A stretch of 64,000 nt of DNA from Pseudomonas bubulae (GCF_900618535.1 NZ_UYJA01000001.1:806001-870000); one strand, 5' to 3'. Positions 53,567 to 63,550 are shown, counted from the stretch's first letter. The notes: generated from the sequence alone by a model not told the origin. Numbers and translations are program-made.

Positions 53567-53855
53567 CTTCGGCCTCGGCTTCATCGTCGTCGTTGTTTGC
53601 GCTCAAGGCGCTCAGGCAAACCAGGCGATGCTCGCCCGAGTCGCCCACCAGGGTCCAGCTTTGCAAACCCTGGTCAAACTGCGCCGCGTCAATCTGTGGC
53701 GCAGTGAAATGCCAGCGCTTTTCAGCACGTCCGTCCATGCACTTGATGAGCAATTGCACATCGTCCAGAGAGAGATCCCAGGCATGCAGCCCGTCAATCA
53801 CCAGCATATCGCTGGTTTCAAGGGCTGTGCGCAAGGTCTGGTTTGAATCGCTCAT
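53556..53855 (-). CDS. DUF5629-like small protein
   Basis: A 99-residue acidic protein without signal peptide or membrane segment, ending in a run of Asp and Glu (NNDDDEAEAEDEV). The sequence (TSDMLVIDGLHAWDLSLDDV, QSWTLVGDSGEHRLVCLSAL) looks like the Pseudomonas DUF5629 family, though I hold that name loosely. The stop overlaps the start of the lactonase-fold gene, so the two are probably translated together. The function is unknown. Confidence 0.65.
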   Translation of the reverse strand: MSDSNQTLRTALETSDMLVIDGLHAWDLSLDDVQLLIKCMDGRAEKRWHFTAPQIDAAQFDQGLQSWTLVGDSGEHRLVCLSALSANNDDDEAEAEDEV

Positions 53856-53927
53856 TGATCAATCACCTGTTGGAAAGGCGTAATGATAGGTCAATTGGCG
53901 CCGGGAACCCACGTACCCGATGCGCGA

Positions 53928-56900
53928 TCAGGCTTCTTTGCCAAAAAAATGCGTCTTGAGCAACTGTTCGCTGATCGTTGCGTAATACACCTCGGGCACT
54001 TTCTGCCCGGGCCCGGCCTTGGCCTCCAGGCTCTTTTTACTGTCCATGCGCTGGCCGGGCAGCTTGAAGTGGGCCGCCGTCGGGTGCTCGTCCCCGCCAC
54101 GCGCCTGGGCATAGTGCAAATGCGCGTACCAGAGCACCTGACCGGCGCGATCCTGCACGGCATATTCCTGCACGAAATCCTGCCGCTCACCGGTCATGGC
54201 GATGCGCTGATTGATTTTGGCCAATTGCACCTGGCCCTGCTTCAGCAAAAAATCCACCGTCACCGAGGTCGGCGGCATGCCCAGAAGGATGCCCAGCCCC
54301 TCGGCGCGCAACCGGGTTGATGCGGCCTCAAGACGGCCGATCAATGCCTGGGGCGTATCGGGCACGGGCACCGCCGCGGGCCCCCGATCGGGATGCAACG
54401 CCTTGATTTCAGCCACGAGCCGGTCAAGGTTATGGGCAAAGCGATCCAGAGAGCCATACAGCTCCGGCGGGAACTTCGTGCGTTTGACGTGACTTTTTAC
54501 GCGATGAATTTCGCCATTGACCTGCTTTAACAGGGTGGCAGCCTGGGTCCTGACCGTGCCATAGGGGCGTACCGGCGCCACCTCAGGTGTGTGCAGCTCG
54601 ACCCATTGATCCGCCGCCGTCTGTTGATAGGCCGTCGAGACATTCGTCGACAGACCACCCGCCGCACGGGCCACCGGCAGGTCGCCGATATCGACAATTG
54701 ACGCCTCGCCCTGTACCGGGCTGGCCCTGACGGTTCCGATCAGCAGTCCCTTGTTGCGCGTGCGCACGATTTTGCGCCTGGCGTCAGGCACACGGGAAGG
54801 CCCCGGCTGCGCCGGCAGCCATTCATCCCGGGCCCGGGCCTGCTCCAGTTGCATCGCCTCGGCCCGGGTATCCAGAGCCTTGATCACCGCCCTGACCTGC
54901 CCAACCTGACGTTGATCGAGCCGTGTCCCCGGGCGCATAAGAAAAATGCTCAACGCATCATCAGCCGCAGCGTAGTGCTCGCGCACATCACTGAGGACTT
55001 CAAGGCGTTCACTGCGGCTGAACAAGGTTTCGTCTTCAAGTTCGGACTGGTTTTTAGCCTTGAAATACAGCGGCCCGACAATCTCATCCACGGCGCGACG
55101 GTCATCGCCCAGCGGCTCCAGCGGTACAAGATCACGCAGCACCACCAGTTGATGGGATCGGCACAGCACATCGGAGCGGTAACGGGTGACCGTCTCACCC
55201 TCAATCTCGACCTCATAGCCGAAATAGCGCCTGCGCGCATCCTGCGCCTCCCTGAAACCCGACTTTGGCACCCCGCGCAGCTTCTCCAGATACCCCTGCA
55301 TGGCCTTGAAGTCATTAACGGCGCCCTCCAGCTGTTCGAAAATCCTCAGGCAATCGGCTCGATAAGCCCCCGTTTTGAACATCGCGGCATCCACTACCTG
55401 CTTCTCGCCCCTGAACACCTCGGGGTGCATTTCCTGCAGAGAACGGCAGATACTCACTCTCGAGTCGAACAGATGCGCCGTCAGCAGGATCAGGTTCTTG
55501 TACTGCTGCGACACGATCACATGGTCATGGTCTTCCACCAGCAGCCCGTGCTTTTGCAGCAGATGATCCAGCGCCTCAAGGTATTCCGGCAGCTGCTTTT
55601 CAAACACCGCAATACAGCGCTCCAGCGCCTGGATACAGGCAGTCGGTGGCGCACCCTGGGCGCCGAGTTGTTCATAAGCCAGGGTGGCTTGATTAATTTC
55701 AGCCTGCAGAACCGGCACCCGCTCGTTGTAGAGCGCCATTTTTTTGCGCAATTCATTGATGCGCTTGATACGGGCGACGCCTCTGGGCAGAACCTGGGGC
55801 ACATCGCTGCCTCCCCGCAGCCCTGCCTCGCGGGAAAACCGCCACACCCCCTCGTGATCACCCTGAATACGCGGCCCCCGCTCGGAAGGGTTACGTGGAC
55901 TGACCAGAAAGACCCCTGACGAATCCATTCCGATTTGATAGGGGAAATCCTCAACAAGGGCATGCCATTTGCCGTTCAGTATGTACAACCCCTTATAGAC
56001 CCCCTCCCGCACATACATATTTTGCGTGGCGGACCATTCCCCCCGGTTGCGATCAAGCCATTCGAGATGGGAAGGCTTGATATGCACCCAATTGTTGTTG
56101 AACCAGGCATGGTCCAGCTGGCTTTTATGGTTGCCCAACGGCACTGCGGGCAAGAAAGTCACACCTTCGCGGATAGCTGCAGGCACCGGGGGTTCGGCCT
56201 CCGGGGCAATGCGTCGCTGCTGAAATTCAGGCGGCAGCAGCGCGGTATCGGGGCGTAGCACCCTTGCCGGTAACGGTAACTGGGTGGGTCGCAGATGCAA
56301 CAGAGTCAGCCCGACATTGAACAGCAGATCGATCAGCGCCGGCGCCCTGGAGGTTGAGTCAGGGCTGCGCAGGCTTTGCACATCCGTTTGCAACGCCAGC
56401 ACCGTCATCACCACCGCATTAAGCACATGCAGCGCCCCTGGCAACTTGAGCATGGGCACCACCGTATTGAACAGCAGCCAGCCCCCTGCCAGCAGTGAGG
56501 CCCAGCGGCGCTCACTGTTGGACAGGGTTTGCCGGTCTGCCAGATCGCTCAGTGCCAGGGCCATTTCGGTATATAACGTATGCCCGAAGTCACCCTCGAG
56601 GGCGTCCTCGCCCAGCTGGGCCGGGCGGGAAACAGGCGGCACGGGAAACTCGTCAAACACCCATGACGATGCCGGGAAAGCGCGGTTGAAGCCAGCGACC
56701 GCATAGCCCTCCCGAACACCGGCAGGCAGCCAGTCAAGGACGCTCTGCTGCAGCGGCCCCGGCGCCACAATGGACGCCCTGAGTGCCGCCCAGGACGGAA
56801 ACTCCACCAGCGCATCCTTATACAAGGGCCGATAAAGCACATGGGGCCCCGCCGAGACCTGTTGCGGGCCGATCACGAACATGTTGCGCACCACATCCGC

Positions 56901-58628
56901 CCGCGCCGTGGGCGCTGCCAAAAAAGCCAGCGGCCGGATCACCACCGCCTGCCCGGGCATCGTGCGCAACGCAGGGTCGAGCATCATCAGGCCCTTTACG
57001 CACTGATAACCGCGTTCGGTAAAGTTGCAGCGCTGGCGCAATTTGCATTCCAGCGCCTGCAAAGGTAAGTGCACCCGCAGCTCATCGACAAACAACCGCT
57101 CCCTTGCCTGGGCATGCTCGGGGTTGCCCAGCAGACAGCGCCTGATCCATTGCGGGTAGTTCTGGCCAATATCGACCGCCTGAACCAGGCGCCGGACATA
57201 GTCCGGGGTCATCCACCAGTCCTGGATCAACTGGCCTTTGGCATGGCTGATGCGCACCGGGCGGCTCAGTGCGCCCCTGAGGTTTTGCACGGCCAGCTCG
57301 GTCAGGGTCAGGGTGTAAGGGTTGAGCGTGCCGACCGTGCCCTCACCGCCCGGGCCCAGCGGCTGGTTAAAGGTCAGCACGACCTCATCAGGGTTATAGC
57401 CCGGTGCCAGTGGCTGATCCCGGCCCATCCGCCGGCGCAGGGCATCGACGGTGAAGTCGTGCAAGCTGGGGATATCGTCGTTGAAACGACGGCCATTGGC
57501 CTGCTGATTGGTGCTGGCCAACGCCGTCAGATGGCTGCGATAAGCAAACCGGTCGGCTGCAGATGCCTGGCGCAACCACTCGGGCAGGCTGGCGTAGAGA
57601 CTTGACAGGTCCCGCGGCGCACGTGCTTGCGTGGCGCTGAACACGGCTGAGGTGTCGGTAATGTCCAGCACCTGAACTTCCAGGGCATCAGTACTTGCCG
57701 GCGGCACGGGCGCCATAATGGCATCCAGATGACGTTCAAGTATGCACATGGCCTGGGCCTGCACGAAGTTGCCTTCAGGCTCATAAAGCACGCGGGTTAT
57801 GGAGTCCAGTGCATAGCGCGCCGCCATGTCGCCGCCCCAGTGTTGGGTAAAGCCGCTGATGGACGCGAAAGCCTGAATAGTACCGTCGACCTTGCAGTGG
57901 AAAACGCCATTTTCGCCACTGAGCCCATGCACAATCAGCACATCGGGGGTCAGCACCTCCCAGGTCTTGCCCGCGGCCATCATCTTCGCGGCCACCGTGT
58001 AGACCCGGGTGCTGCTGTCGAGGCCGGGCAAACCGTAGCGATCGAGCCGGTCGGGGTAACTGAACACCGAGCGCAGCACCGCGCGCTGCCGGGCACTCAG
58101 GTTAACCGTGGTCTCGGCACTGGCCAGCAGTTGATCCTGAATGAGGCGCGACAACCAGATCAAACGGCTCGGCCCGGCATCGGCGGGTTGATTCCAGTAC
58201 TCGACCAGGGCTTTTTGCAGCGCCACACGCCAGCCCTGCACCACGTTGCGCATCAGTGCTACGACCCGGCTGATGGGCGCGACAGGGCTCATCTGCGAAT
58301 GGGCGGTTCTTACCCCGATAAAACACTCTTCGCCGGAGTAGTAGTCGTCGTTGAGCGGTTGCAGGCTGGCGATATGCTCCAGCAGCACATTGCTCAGCAA
58401 CCGATAGCCGGGCTGCTCAAGCGCAGTACCGTCCGGGGCCACCGTATGCACCAGCCAGGTATGAAAAATATCGAAGACCTGCGGCGCAAAGGCCTCGGTC
58501 AATTGTTGGAGGAGCAACTGGTGAACCACGCTGCGCAGATTGGGGCGCAAGGCAAACTCACTGGCCACGGCTTGCTGGAGCAGCCGGGTGTCGGGTAAAT
58601 CGGCTGTATTCACAGGGGTATCCTTCAC
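53928..58628 (-). CDS. 1566-residue protein resembling the dermonecrotic-toxin-N-terminal (DUF6543) family
   Basis: A very large single-gene protein. The N-terminal part (about 20-560) has the style of the large Pseudomonas proteins annotated with a dermonecrotic-toxin N-terminal domain (LLSNVLLEHIASLQPLNDDY, YTLTLTELAVQNLRGALS). A hydrophobic hairpin lies at about 700-745 (WASLLAGGWLLFNTVVPMLK). A middle segment (YVREGVYKGLYILNGKWHAL) is followed by coiled coil and a C-terminal domain (DFVQEYAVQDRAGQVLWYAH) that I associate with the same group. No signal peptide, protease, glucosyltransferase DxD or ADP-ribosyltransferase motif is evident, and no immunity gene is adjacent. It stands alone, flanked by a DUF5629-like gene and a c-di-GMP regulator. 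Function unknown. Confidence 0.6.
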   Translation of the reverse strand: MKDTPVNTADLPDTRLLQQAVASEFALRPNLRSVVHQLLLQQLTEAFAPQVFDIFHTWLVHTVAPDGTALEQPGYRLLSNVLLEHIASLQPLNDDYYSGEECFIGVRTAHSQMSPVAPISRVVALMRNVVQGWRVALQKALVEYWNQPADAGPSRLIWLSRLIQDQLLASAETTVNLSARQRAVLRSVFSYPDRLDRYGLPGLDSSTRVYTVAAKMMAAGKTWEVLTPDVLIVHGLSGENGVFHCKVDGTIQAFASISGFTQHWGGDMAARYALDSITRVLYEPEGNFVQAQAMCILERHLDAIMAPVPPASTDALEVQVLDITDTSAVFSATQARAPRDLSSLYASLPEWLRQASAADRFAYRSHLTALASTNQQANGRRFNDDIPSLHDFTVDALRRRMGRDQPLAPGYNPDEVVLTFNQPLGPGGEGTVGTLNPYTLTLTELAVQNLRGALSRPVRISHAKGQLIQDWWMTPDYVRRLVQAVDIGQNYPQWIRRCLLGNPEHAQARERLFVDELRVHLPLQALECKLRQRCNFTERGYQCVKGLMMLDPALRTMPGQAVVIRPLAFLAAPTARADVVRNMFVIGPQQVSAGPHVLYRPLYKDALVEFPSWAALRASIVAPGPLQQSVLDWLPAGVREGYAVAGFNRAFPASSWVFDEFPVPPVSRPAQLGEDALEGDFGHTLYTEMALALSDLADRQTLSNSERRWASLLAGGWLLFNTVVPMLKLPGALHVLNAVVMTVLALQTDVQSLRSPDSTSRAPALIDLLFNVGLTLLHLRPTQLPLPARVLRPDTALLPPEFQQRRIAPEAEPPVPAAIREGVTFLPAVPLGNHKSQLDHAWFNNNWVHIKPSHLEWLDRNRGEWSATQNMYVREGVYKGLYILNGKWHALVEDFPYQIGMDSSGVFLVSPRNPSERGPRIQGDHEGVWRFSREAGLRGGSDVPQVLPRGVARIKRINELRKKMALYNERVPVLQAEINQATLAYEQLGAQGAPPTACIQALERCIAVFEKQLPEYLEALDHLLQKHGLLVEDHDHVIVSQQYKNLILLTAHLFDSRVSICRSLQEMHPEVFRGEKQVVDAAMFKTGAYRADCLRIFEQLEGAVNDFKAMQGYLEKLRGVPKSGFREAQDARRRYFGYEVEIEGETVTRYRSDVLCRSHQLVVLRDLVPLEPLGDDRRAVDEIVGPLYFKAKNQSELEDETLFSRSERLEVLSDVREHYAAADDALSIFLMRPGTRLDQRQVGQVRAVIKALDTRAEAMQLEQARARDEWLPAQPGPSRVPDARRKIVRTRNKGLLIGTVRASPVQGEASIVDIGDLPVARAAGGLSTNVSTAYQQTAADQWVELHTPEVAPVRPYGTVRTQAATLLKQVNGEIHRVKSHVKRTKFPPELYGSLDRFAHNLDRLVAEIKALHPDRGPAAVPVPDTPQALIGRLEAASTRLRAEGLGILLGMPPTSVTVDFLLKQGQVQLAKINQRIAMTGERQDFVQEYAVQDRAGQVLWYAHLHYAQARGGDEHPTAAHFKLPGQRMDSKKSLEAKAGPGQKVPEVYYATISEQLLKTHFFGKEA

Positions 58629-58723
58629 TGTTGGGTCAAGGCAACAGTTAAAGGAAATTTCGGCCGTAACCTGGGGTAACGGGCTAGTGCATGGTCACTG
58701 AAATCATATCCATATCCATATCC

Positions 58724-58757
58724 GTAGCAGCTGCCGAAGGAACGAGGCAGCTGCTAC
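58724..58757. repeat. short REP family II hairpin
   Basis: GTAGCAGCTGCC-N10-GGCAGCTGCTAC is a perfect 12-bp stem 11 bases past the regulator stop codon. Three tandem CATATC units lie just beside it (58705-58722). Confidence 0.7.
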
Positions 58758-58768
58758 AGACCCAGGGC

Positions 58769-60559
58769 TTAGATAAAACTGCGCGGTTCGCGCAGCAAGA
58801 CCTCCAGCTCCTCGGCCGGCAAAGGTCGGCAAAACAGATAACCCTGCACCTGGTCGCAACCGTTGTCGGTCAGGAACGCCAGCTGCTCACGGGTCTCTAC
58901 ACCTTCGGCAATCACCTGCAAGCTCAGGCTATGCGCCAACTCGATAATCGTCCGGGCTATAGCCGCATCCTGAGGGCTCAAGGTGACTTCACGGATAAAC
59001 GCAATATCAATCTTCAACTTGTCGATGGGGAAACGGCTCAGGTAAGCAAGGCTCGAATACCCCGTGCCAAAGTCATCAATGGAAATTTTCACCCCCATAT
59101 CGCGCAGCGTCAGCAGGCTGGCCACGGTATGGGGCGTGTTTTCCATCAGCGAACCCTCCGTCAGCTCCACCTCGAGCAAGTGCGGATCCAGTTGATGGGC
59201 CTTGAGCGAACGCTCGATGTCACTGACCAGGTCGCCTTCACAAATCTGTTGTGCCGACACATTGACCGCCACTTCCACCCCGCCAAGCCCCGCACCTTGC
59301 CATTGGGCAATCTGGCTGCAGACCCGGTCAATCACCCACTGCCCCACCCGGGAAATCAGCCCGAGGCTTTCCAGCAGCGGCACAAAAACCGCAGGCGAAA
59401 TCGTCGCAACCCCTGGCCGGTGCCAGCGCAACAGCGCCTCGACGCCACAAATCCTGCCGTCCTTGAGGCTGATCTTGGGCTGGTAATAGACCTCGAAGGC
59501 CTGCTTGCGCACCGCATCGCGCAGCGCGGTTTCCAGCTCTTGCCGGGCCAGAACCTCGACATTCATCTGGGCCGTGTAAAACCGGTAAGTGTCCTTGCCC
59601 GCCTGCTTGGCCAGGCCCATGGCGGTATTGGCGTGCTTGATCAGGCGGTGCGCCTCGGCACCGTCATCCGGATACAGGGCAATCCCGTAACTGGCCGTCA
59701 TCGGCGTGTCATGCCCCTGCAGCCTGAACGGCTCGCGCAGCACCTCGCGGATACGATCAACCATCTGCCGCGGGCCGGGCTGCCCCTTGCGGATCATCAG
59801 GATCAAGGCCAGCTCGTCACCGTCCATCCGTCCCAGGGTATCGCTGACATTTAGGCAATTGGACAGGCGCTGGCTGAACTCGGCCAACACCTTGTCCCCC
59901 ATCAAATGGCCCCAGGTCAGGTTGATATTCTTGAAGTCATTGAGGCCAACCGTCACCACCGCCAGCTGCCAGCCGCGCAGCACCGCCTGGGTAAGGCCCA
60001 TCTGCAAGGTGGTGTAAAACAGGTCGCGGTTGGGCAAGCCCGTCAGCGGGTCGTAATTGGCCATCTTCAGCAGCCGCTCATCAGTCCCCATTGCCGTTCG
60101 AAAACGCTCCAGATCGCTGGTGCGTTTTTCAAGCTGCTGCTCAAGCATCAGGGTATGCACCGCCTGATAATCACCAAACGCCTTGAGCCGTAACAGGTTG
60201 CGCACCCGCAACCACAACTCGTCACTGCTCACAGGCTTGCACAGGAAGTCTTCAGCGCCCGCTTCCAGCCCCAGCAGGCGCGCACTCTGCTCGCCCTGCC
60301 CCGACAGCATGATGATCGGGATATTGGCCGTGGATGAATTGGCCTTGAGCTGGCGGGCAACCTGATAACCGTCAGTGCCCGGCATCATCGCATCGAGCAA
60401 AATCAGATCCGGCTGCTGTTGCGCAACCGTACTCAAGGCCTGCTCACCCGAACTGGCCGTCAGCGTGTGGTAACCCTGCTCTTGCAGCAAGGCTTCAAGC
60501 AGCTCGCGAACATGAACATCGTCATCCACGATCAAGAGTGTGGCAGCTGTATTGGACAT
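58769..60559 (-). CDS. response regulator with GGDEF and EAL domains
   Basis: A 596-residue c-di-GMP regulator with an N-terminal receiver (D56 in LLDAMMP; acidic pair VDDD at 11-14), a GGDEF domain (about 165-330) and an EAL domain (about 340-590). The diguanylate cyclase signature is degenerate, D-G-D-E-L at 246-250, so synthesis of c-di-GMP is doubtful. The phosphodiesterase motif is intact: E-A-L at 374-376, [13 protein letters not shown] and [12 protein letters not shown]. It is therefore predicted to degrade c-di-GMP under control of an unlinked kinase. It starts downstream of a terminator. Confidence 0.93.
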   Translation of the reverse strand: MSNTAATLLIVDDDVHVRELLEALLQEQGYHTLTASSGEQALSTVAQQQPDLILLDAMMPGTDGYQVARQLKANSSTANIPIIMLSGQGEQSARLLGLEAGAEDFLCKPVSSDELWLRVRNLLRLKAFGDYQAVHTLMLEQQLEKRTSDLERFRTAMGTDERLLKMANYDPLTGLPNRDLFYTTLQMGLTQAVLRGWQLAVVTVGLNDFKNINLTWGHLMGDKVLAEFSQRLSNCLNVSDTLGRMDGDELALILMIRKGQPGPRQMVDRIREVLREPFRLQGHDTPMTASYGIALYPDDGAEAHRLIKHANTAMGLAKQAGKDTYRFYTAQMNVEVLARQELETALRDAVRKQAFEVYYQPKISLKDGRICGVEALLRWHRPGVATISPAVFVPLLESLGLISRVGQWVIDRVCSQIAQWQGAGLGGVEVAVNVSAQQICEGDLVSDIERSLKAHQLDPHLLEVELTEGSLMENTPHTVASLLTLRDMGVKISIDDFGTGYSSLAYLSRFPIDKLKIDIAFIREVTLSPQDAAIARTIIELAHSLSLQVIAEGVETREQLAFLTDNGCDQVQGYLFCRPLPAEELEVLLREPRSFI

Positions 60560-60684
60560 GGAACGCGCTCAAATAAGAGGCTGTTAGGTGCCTGATCCGC
60601 CGGCCTCCCTGGCTAGCGACCCGTGCCCGTTTAAAGATCCAGTAAAGCACCGATACCCGCGCTTCACCATGAACGCCAAAAACA

Positions 60685-60710
60685 AAAAAAGCACCCTAAG
60701 GTGCTTTTTT
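60685..60710. terminator. bidirectional terminator after the OsmC-YcaO gene
   Basis: AAAAAAGCACC-CTAA-GGTGCTTTTTT is perfectly symmetric, 15 bases past the stop codon at 60725. Confidence 0.9.
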
Positions 60711-60724
60711 GCCTGCGCTGCGGC

Positions 60725-62929
60725 TTAGCCGGCCAGGCCCGCTGCCCTGGCCCGCGCAGCATGCAGCTTCTTGTAGCTGTCAATCAGGCGCAGATGCTTG
60801 TCCAGCCCTTCCAGCTTGATGCTGGTGGGGGTCAAACCATGGAAACGCACCGTACTGTTCACCGAACCGATGGCGGCGTCCATACGCTCGTTACCAAACA
60901 TACGGCGGAAATTGGCCTCGTAATCTTCCAGCTCCAGATCTTCGTCCAGTTTCATCTCCAGCACCGCATTCACCGCCTGGTAGAACAAACCGCGCTCCAC
61001 GGTGTTGTCGTTGTACTGCAGGAACATCTCCACCGCCTCTTTCGCCTCTTCATACTGCTCAAGGGCGAGCCAGATCAGCAGCTTCAACTCCAGGATGGTC
61101 AACTGGCCCCAGGCGGTATTGTCGTCAAACTCGATACCGATCAACGTGGTGATATCGGTGTAATCATCCAGCTCGCTTTCCACCAGACGCTCGACCAGCC
61201 CCTGCAGCGCTTCTTCATCAAGGCGATGCAGGTCAAGGATATCGGCACGGAAAAACAGCGCCTTGTTGGTGTTGTCCCAGATCAGATCGTCAGCCGGGTA
61301 GATTTCCGAATAATCCGGAACCAGAATGCGGCAGGCCTTGGCGCCGATATGCTCGTACACCGCCATATACACCTGCTTGCCCATGCCCTCGAGAATCGCG
61401 AAAAGGGTCGCGGCTTCTTCGGCATTGGCGTTTTCGCCCTGACTGGTGAAATCCCAGTCGACAAACTCGTAATCGGATTTGGCACTGAAGAAGCGCCACG
61501 ACACCACACCGCTGGAATCGATAAAGTGCTCGACGAAGTTGTTCGGCTCGGTTACCGCCTGACCTTCGAAGGTCGGCTGTGGCAAATCGTTAAGCCCCTC
61601 AAAGCTGCGGCCCTGCAGCAACTCGGTCAGGCTGCGCTCCAGCGCCACTTCCAGGCTCGGGTGCGCCCCGAACGAAGCGAACACCCCACCGGTACGCGGG
61701 TTCATCAGGGTCACGCACATCACCGGGAACTCACCGCCCAGCGACGCATCCTTGACCAGCACCGGGAAGCCCTGCTCTTCCAGCGCCTGGATCCCGGCCA
61801 GAATCGACGGGTACCTGGCCAGCACCGCCTGGGGTACATCCGGCAGGGCGAACTCACCCTCGATGATTTCGCGCTTGACCGCCCGTTCGAAAATCTCCGA
61901 CAGGCACTGCACCTGGGCTTCGGCCAGAGTGTTACCGGCACTCATGCCATTGCTCAGGAAGAGGTTTTCGATCAGGTTGGAGGGGAAGTACACCACTTCG
62001 CCATCTGACTGGCGCACGAAAGGCAGCGAACAGATCCCGCGTGCTTCATTACCCGAGTTGGTATCGATCAGATGGGAGCCGCGCAGCTCACCTTCGCGGT
62101 TATAAACCTTGAGGCAGTACGGGTCGAGAATCTCGCCCGGCAACTCATCCTCGGGCCCCGGCTTGAACCAGCGCTCGTCGGGGTAATGCACAAACTCGGC
62201 ATTGGCGATCTCCTCGCCCCAGAACTGATCGTTATAGAAGAAGTTACAGTTCAGGCGCTCGATAAACTCGCCCAGGGCCGACGCCAGCGCGCCCTCCTTG
62301 GTAGCGCCCTTGCCGTTGGTAAAACACATCGGCGACTGCGCATCGCGAATATGCAGCGACCACACATTGGGCACGATATTGCGCCACGAAGCGATTTCGA
62401 TCTTCATCCCCAGGCCAGCCAGAATGGCGGACATATTGGCGATGGTCTGCTCCAGGGGCAGGTCCTTGCCGGCGATAAAGGTACCGCCTTCAGAACCGGA
62501 CGCCGGCATCAACAGGGCCTGAGCATCGGCGTCGAGGTTCTCCACCTCTTCAATGACAAACTCGGGGCCGGCCTGCACCACTTTCTTTACCGTGCAGCGG
62601 TCGATGGAGCGCAGAATGCCCTGACGGTCCTTCTCGGAAATATCCGCCGGCAACTCGACCTGAATCTTGAAAATCTGGTTATAGCGGTTTTCGGGGTCGA
62701 CAATATTGTTCTGCGACAGGCGAATATTCTCGGTGGGAATATTGCGTGTCGAGCAGTACAACTTCACAAAGTAAGCCGCGCACAGCGCCGACGAAGCCAG
62801 AAAGTAATCGAACGGACCAGGAGCCGAACCATCGCCCTTGTAGCGGATGGGCTGATCGGCAACCACGGTGAAGTCATCGAACTTGGCTTCAAGTCGGAGG
62901 TTGTCGAGAAAGTTGACCTTGATTTCCAT
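60725..62929 (-). CDS. OsmC-YcaO fusion protein
   Basis: A 734-residue two-domain protein. Residues 1-140 form an OsmC-like domain with both redox cysteines kept, C50 (SSALCAAYF) and C112 (DRCTVKKV). Residues of about 150-580 form a YcaO domain of the E. coli YcaO type: GKGATKEGALASALGEFIER and QVQCLSEIFERAVKREIIE carry the ATP/Mg2+-binding glutamates. A helical TPR-like tail follows and there is no C-terminal PxPxP, which argues against azoline synthesis. E. coli YcaO has been linked to RimO-dependent methylthiolation of ribosomal protein S12; the OsmC part is extra. No precursor peptide gene is adjacent. Confidence 0.9.
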   Translation of the reverse strand: MEIKVNFLDNLRLEAKFDDFTVVADQPIRYKGDGSAPGPFDYFLASSALCAAYFVKLYCSTRNIPTENIRLSQNNIVDPENRYNQIFKIQVELPADISEKDRQGILRSIDRCTVKKVVQAGPEFVIEEVENLDADAQALLMPASGSEGGTFIAGKDLPLEQTIANMSAILAGLGMKIEIASWRNIVPNVWSLHIRDAQSPMCFTNGKGATKEGALASALGEFIERLNCNFFYNDQFWGEEIANAEFVHYPDERWFKPGPEDELPGEILDPYCLKVYNREGELRGSHLIDTNSGNEARGICSLPFVRQSDGEVVYFPSNLIENLFLSNGMSAGNTLAEAQVQCLSEIFERAVKREIIEGEFALPDVPQAVLARYPSILAGIQALEEQGFPVLVKDASLGGEFPVMCVTLMNPRTGGVFASFGAHPSLEVALERSLTELLQGRSFEGLNDLPQPTFEGQAVTEPNNFVEHFIDSSGVVSWRFFSAKSDYEFVDWDFTSQGENANAEEAATLFAILEGMGKQVYMAVYEHIGAKACRILVPDYSEIYPADDLIWDNTNKALFFRADILDLHRLDEEALQGLVERLVESELDDYTDITTLIGIEFDDNTAWGQLTILELKLLIWLALEQYEEAKEAVEMFLQYNDNTVERGLFYQAVNAVLEMKLDEDLELEDYEANFRRMFGNERMDAAIGSVNSTVRFHGLTPTSIKLEGLDKHLRLIDSYKKLHAARARAAGLAG

Positions 62930-63039
62930 GCGGGATTACCAGAGTTGCTAACAAATAATGGCGGCCATTATCCGGCTTTTACGCGTGAAGTGTTGTGCTT
63001 TTGCGCATAACCCGCAGCCAAGCGCCCCGCTCCTGGAGC

Positions 63040-63195
63040 AACTGCCGAAGGAACGAGGCTGCGATCGACTGCGCAGCAGCCGTAAACCCTGCGAACCTGA
63101 TTTAACAGACACAACACATTGCCTGATTTTGCGACGACTTCGTCGGAGTGCCGCATCACGCCGAACGCAGCCTTCGTTCCTCGTCAGCGACTACA
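63040..63195. repeat. imperfect REP inverted pair (family II)
   Basis: GCCGAAGGAACGAGGCTGCG near 63044 and CGCAGCCTTCGTTCCTCGTC near 63167 face each other across about 95 bases. No gene is seen here. Confidence 0.6.
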
Positions 63196-63254
63196 GCAAT
63201 AGAGCAGTACACGCGAACTGAACAGGCCGGCCGGTCGGCCGCCTCGGGGCGCAG

Positions 63255-63486
63255 TGCTTTTGATCTGGTTGCCCTCCCGGGAGGCCGAGAGGAGGTTCTG
63301 TGGAGTGGGTCGACCGGCATGGATGCCGGGAGAGCCGTGATGGGCCATGGATGGCCCGTGACGGCGTGCCCACGGAGCAGGACCGGAGCGAGGGAACCTG
63401 AGCGCAGCGAAGGCCGTACGATGGGGCGAGGACCTTTTGGTTCATTTTGGGTCCTTCCAAAAGGGACTCGCTGTAAGAGCGAAACC
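63255..63486 (-). repeat. Pseudomonas dispersed intergenic element, possibly structured RNA
   Basis: This stretch runs (minus strand) from GGTTTCGCTCTTACAGCGAG to GATCAAAAGC. I recognise it as a dispersed element in fluorescent Pseudomonas genomes, where its frames are often miscalled as proteins. Internal dyads include GGGCCAT-GG-ATGGCCC and CCTTTTGG...CCAAAAGG. The short frames across it on both strands look non-coding. The rest of the 650-base gap between 62929 and 63583 holds the REP pair above and the terminator below. Confidence 0.65.
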
Positions 63487-63550
63487 AATATTCCAGTTAG
63501 ACACAAATGCCGGATATGTACCCGGTGGATCTGTTATTTAAAGCTAAATA

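Noticed and set aside
60725..62929. Azoline-forming RiPP cluster around the YcaO gene
   Set aside because: There is no precursor peptide, no E1-like partner and no PxPxP tail; the protein is of the E. coli YcaO type.
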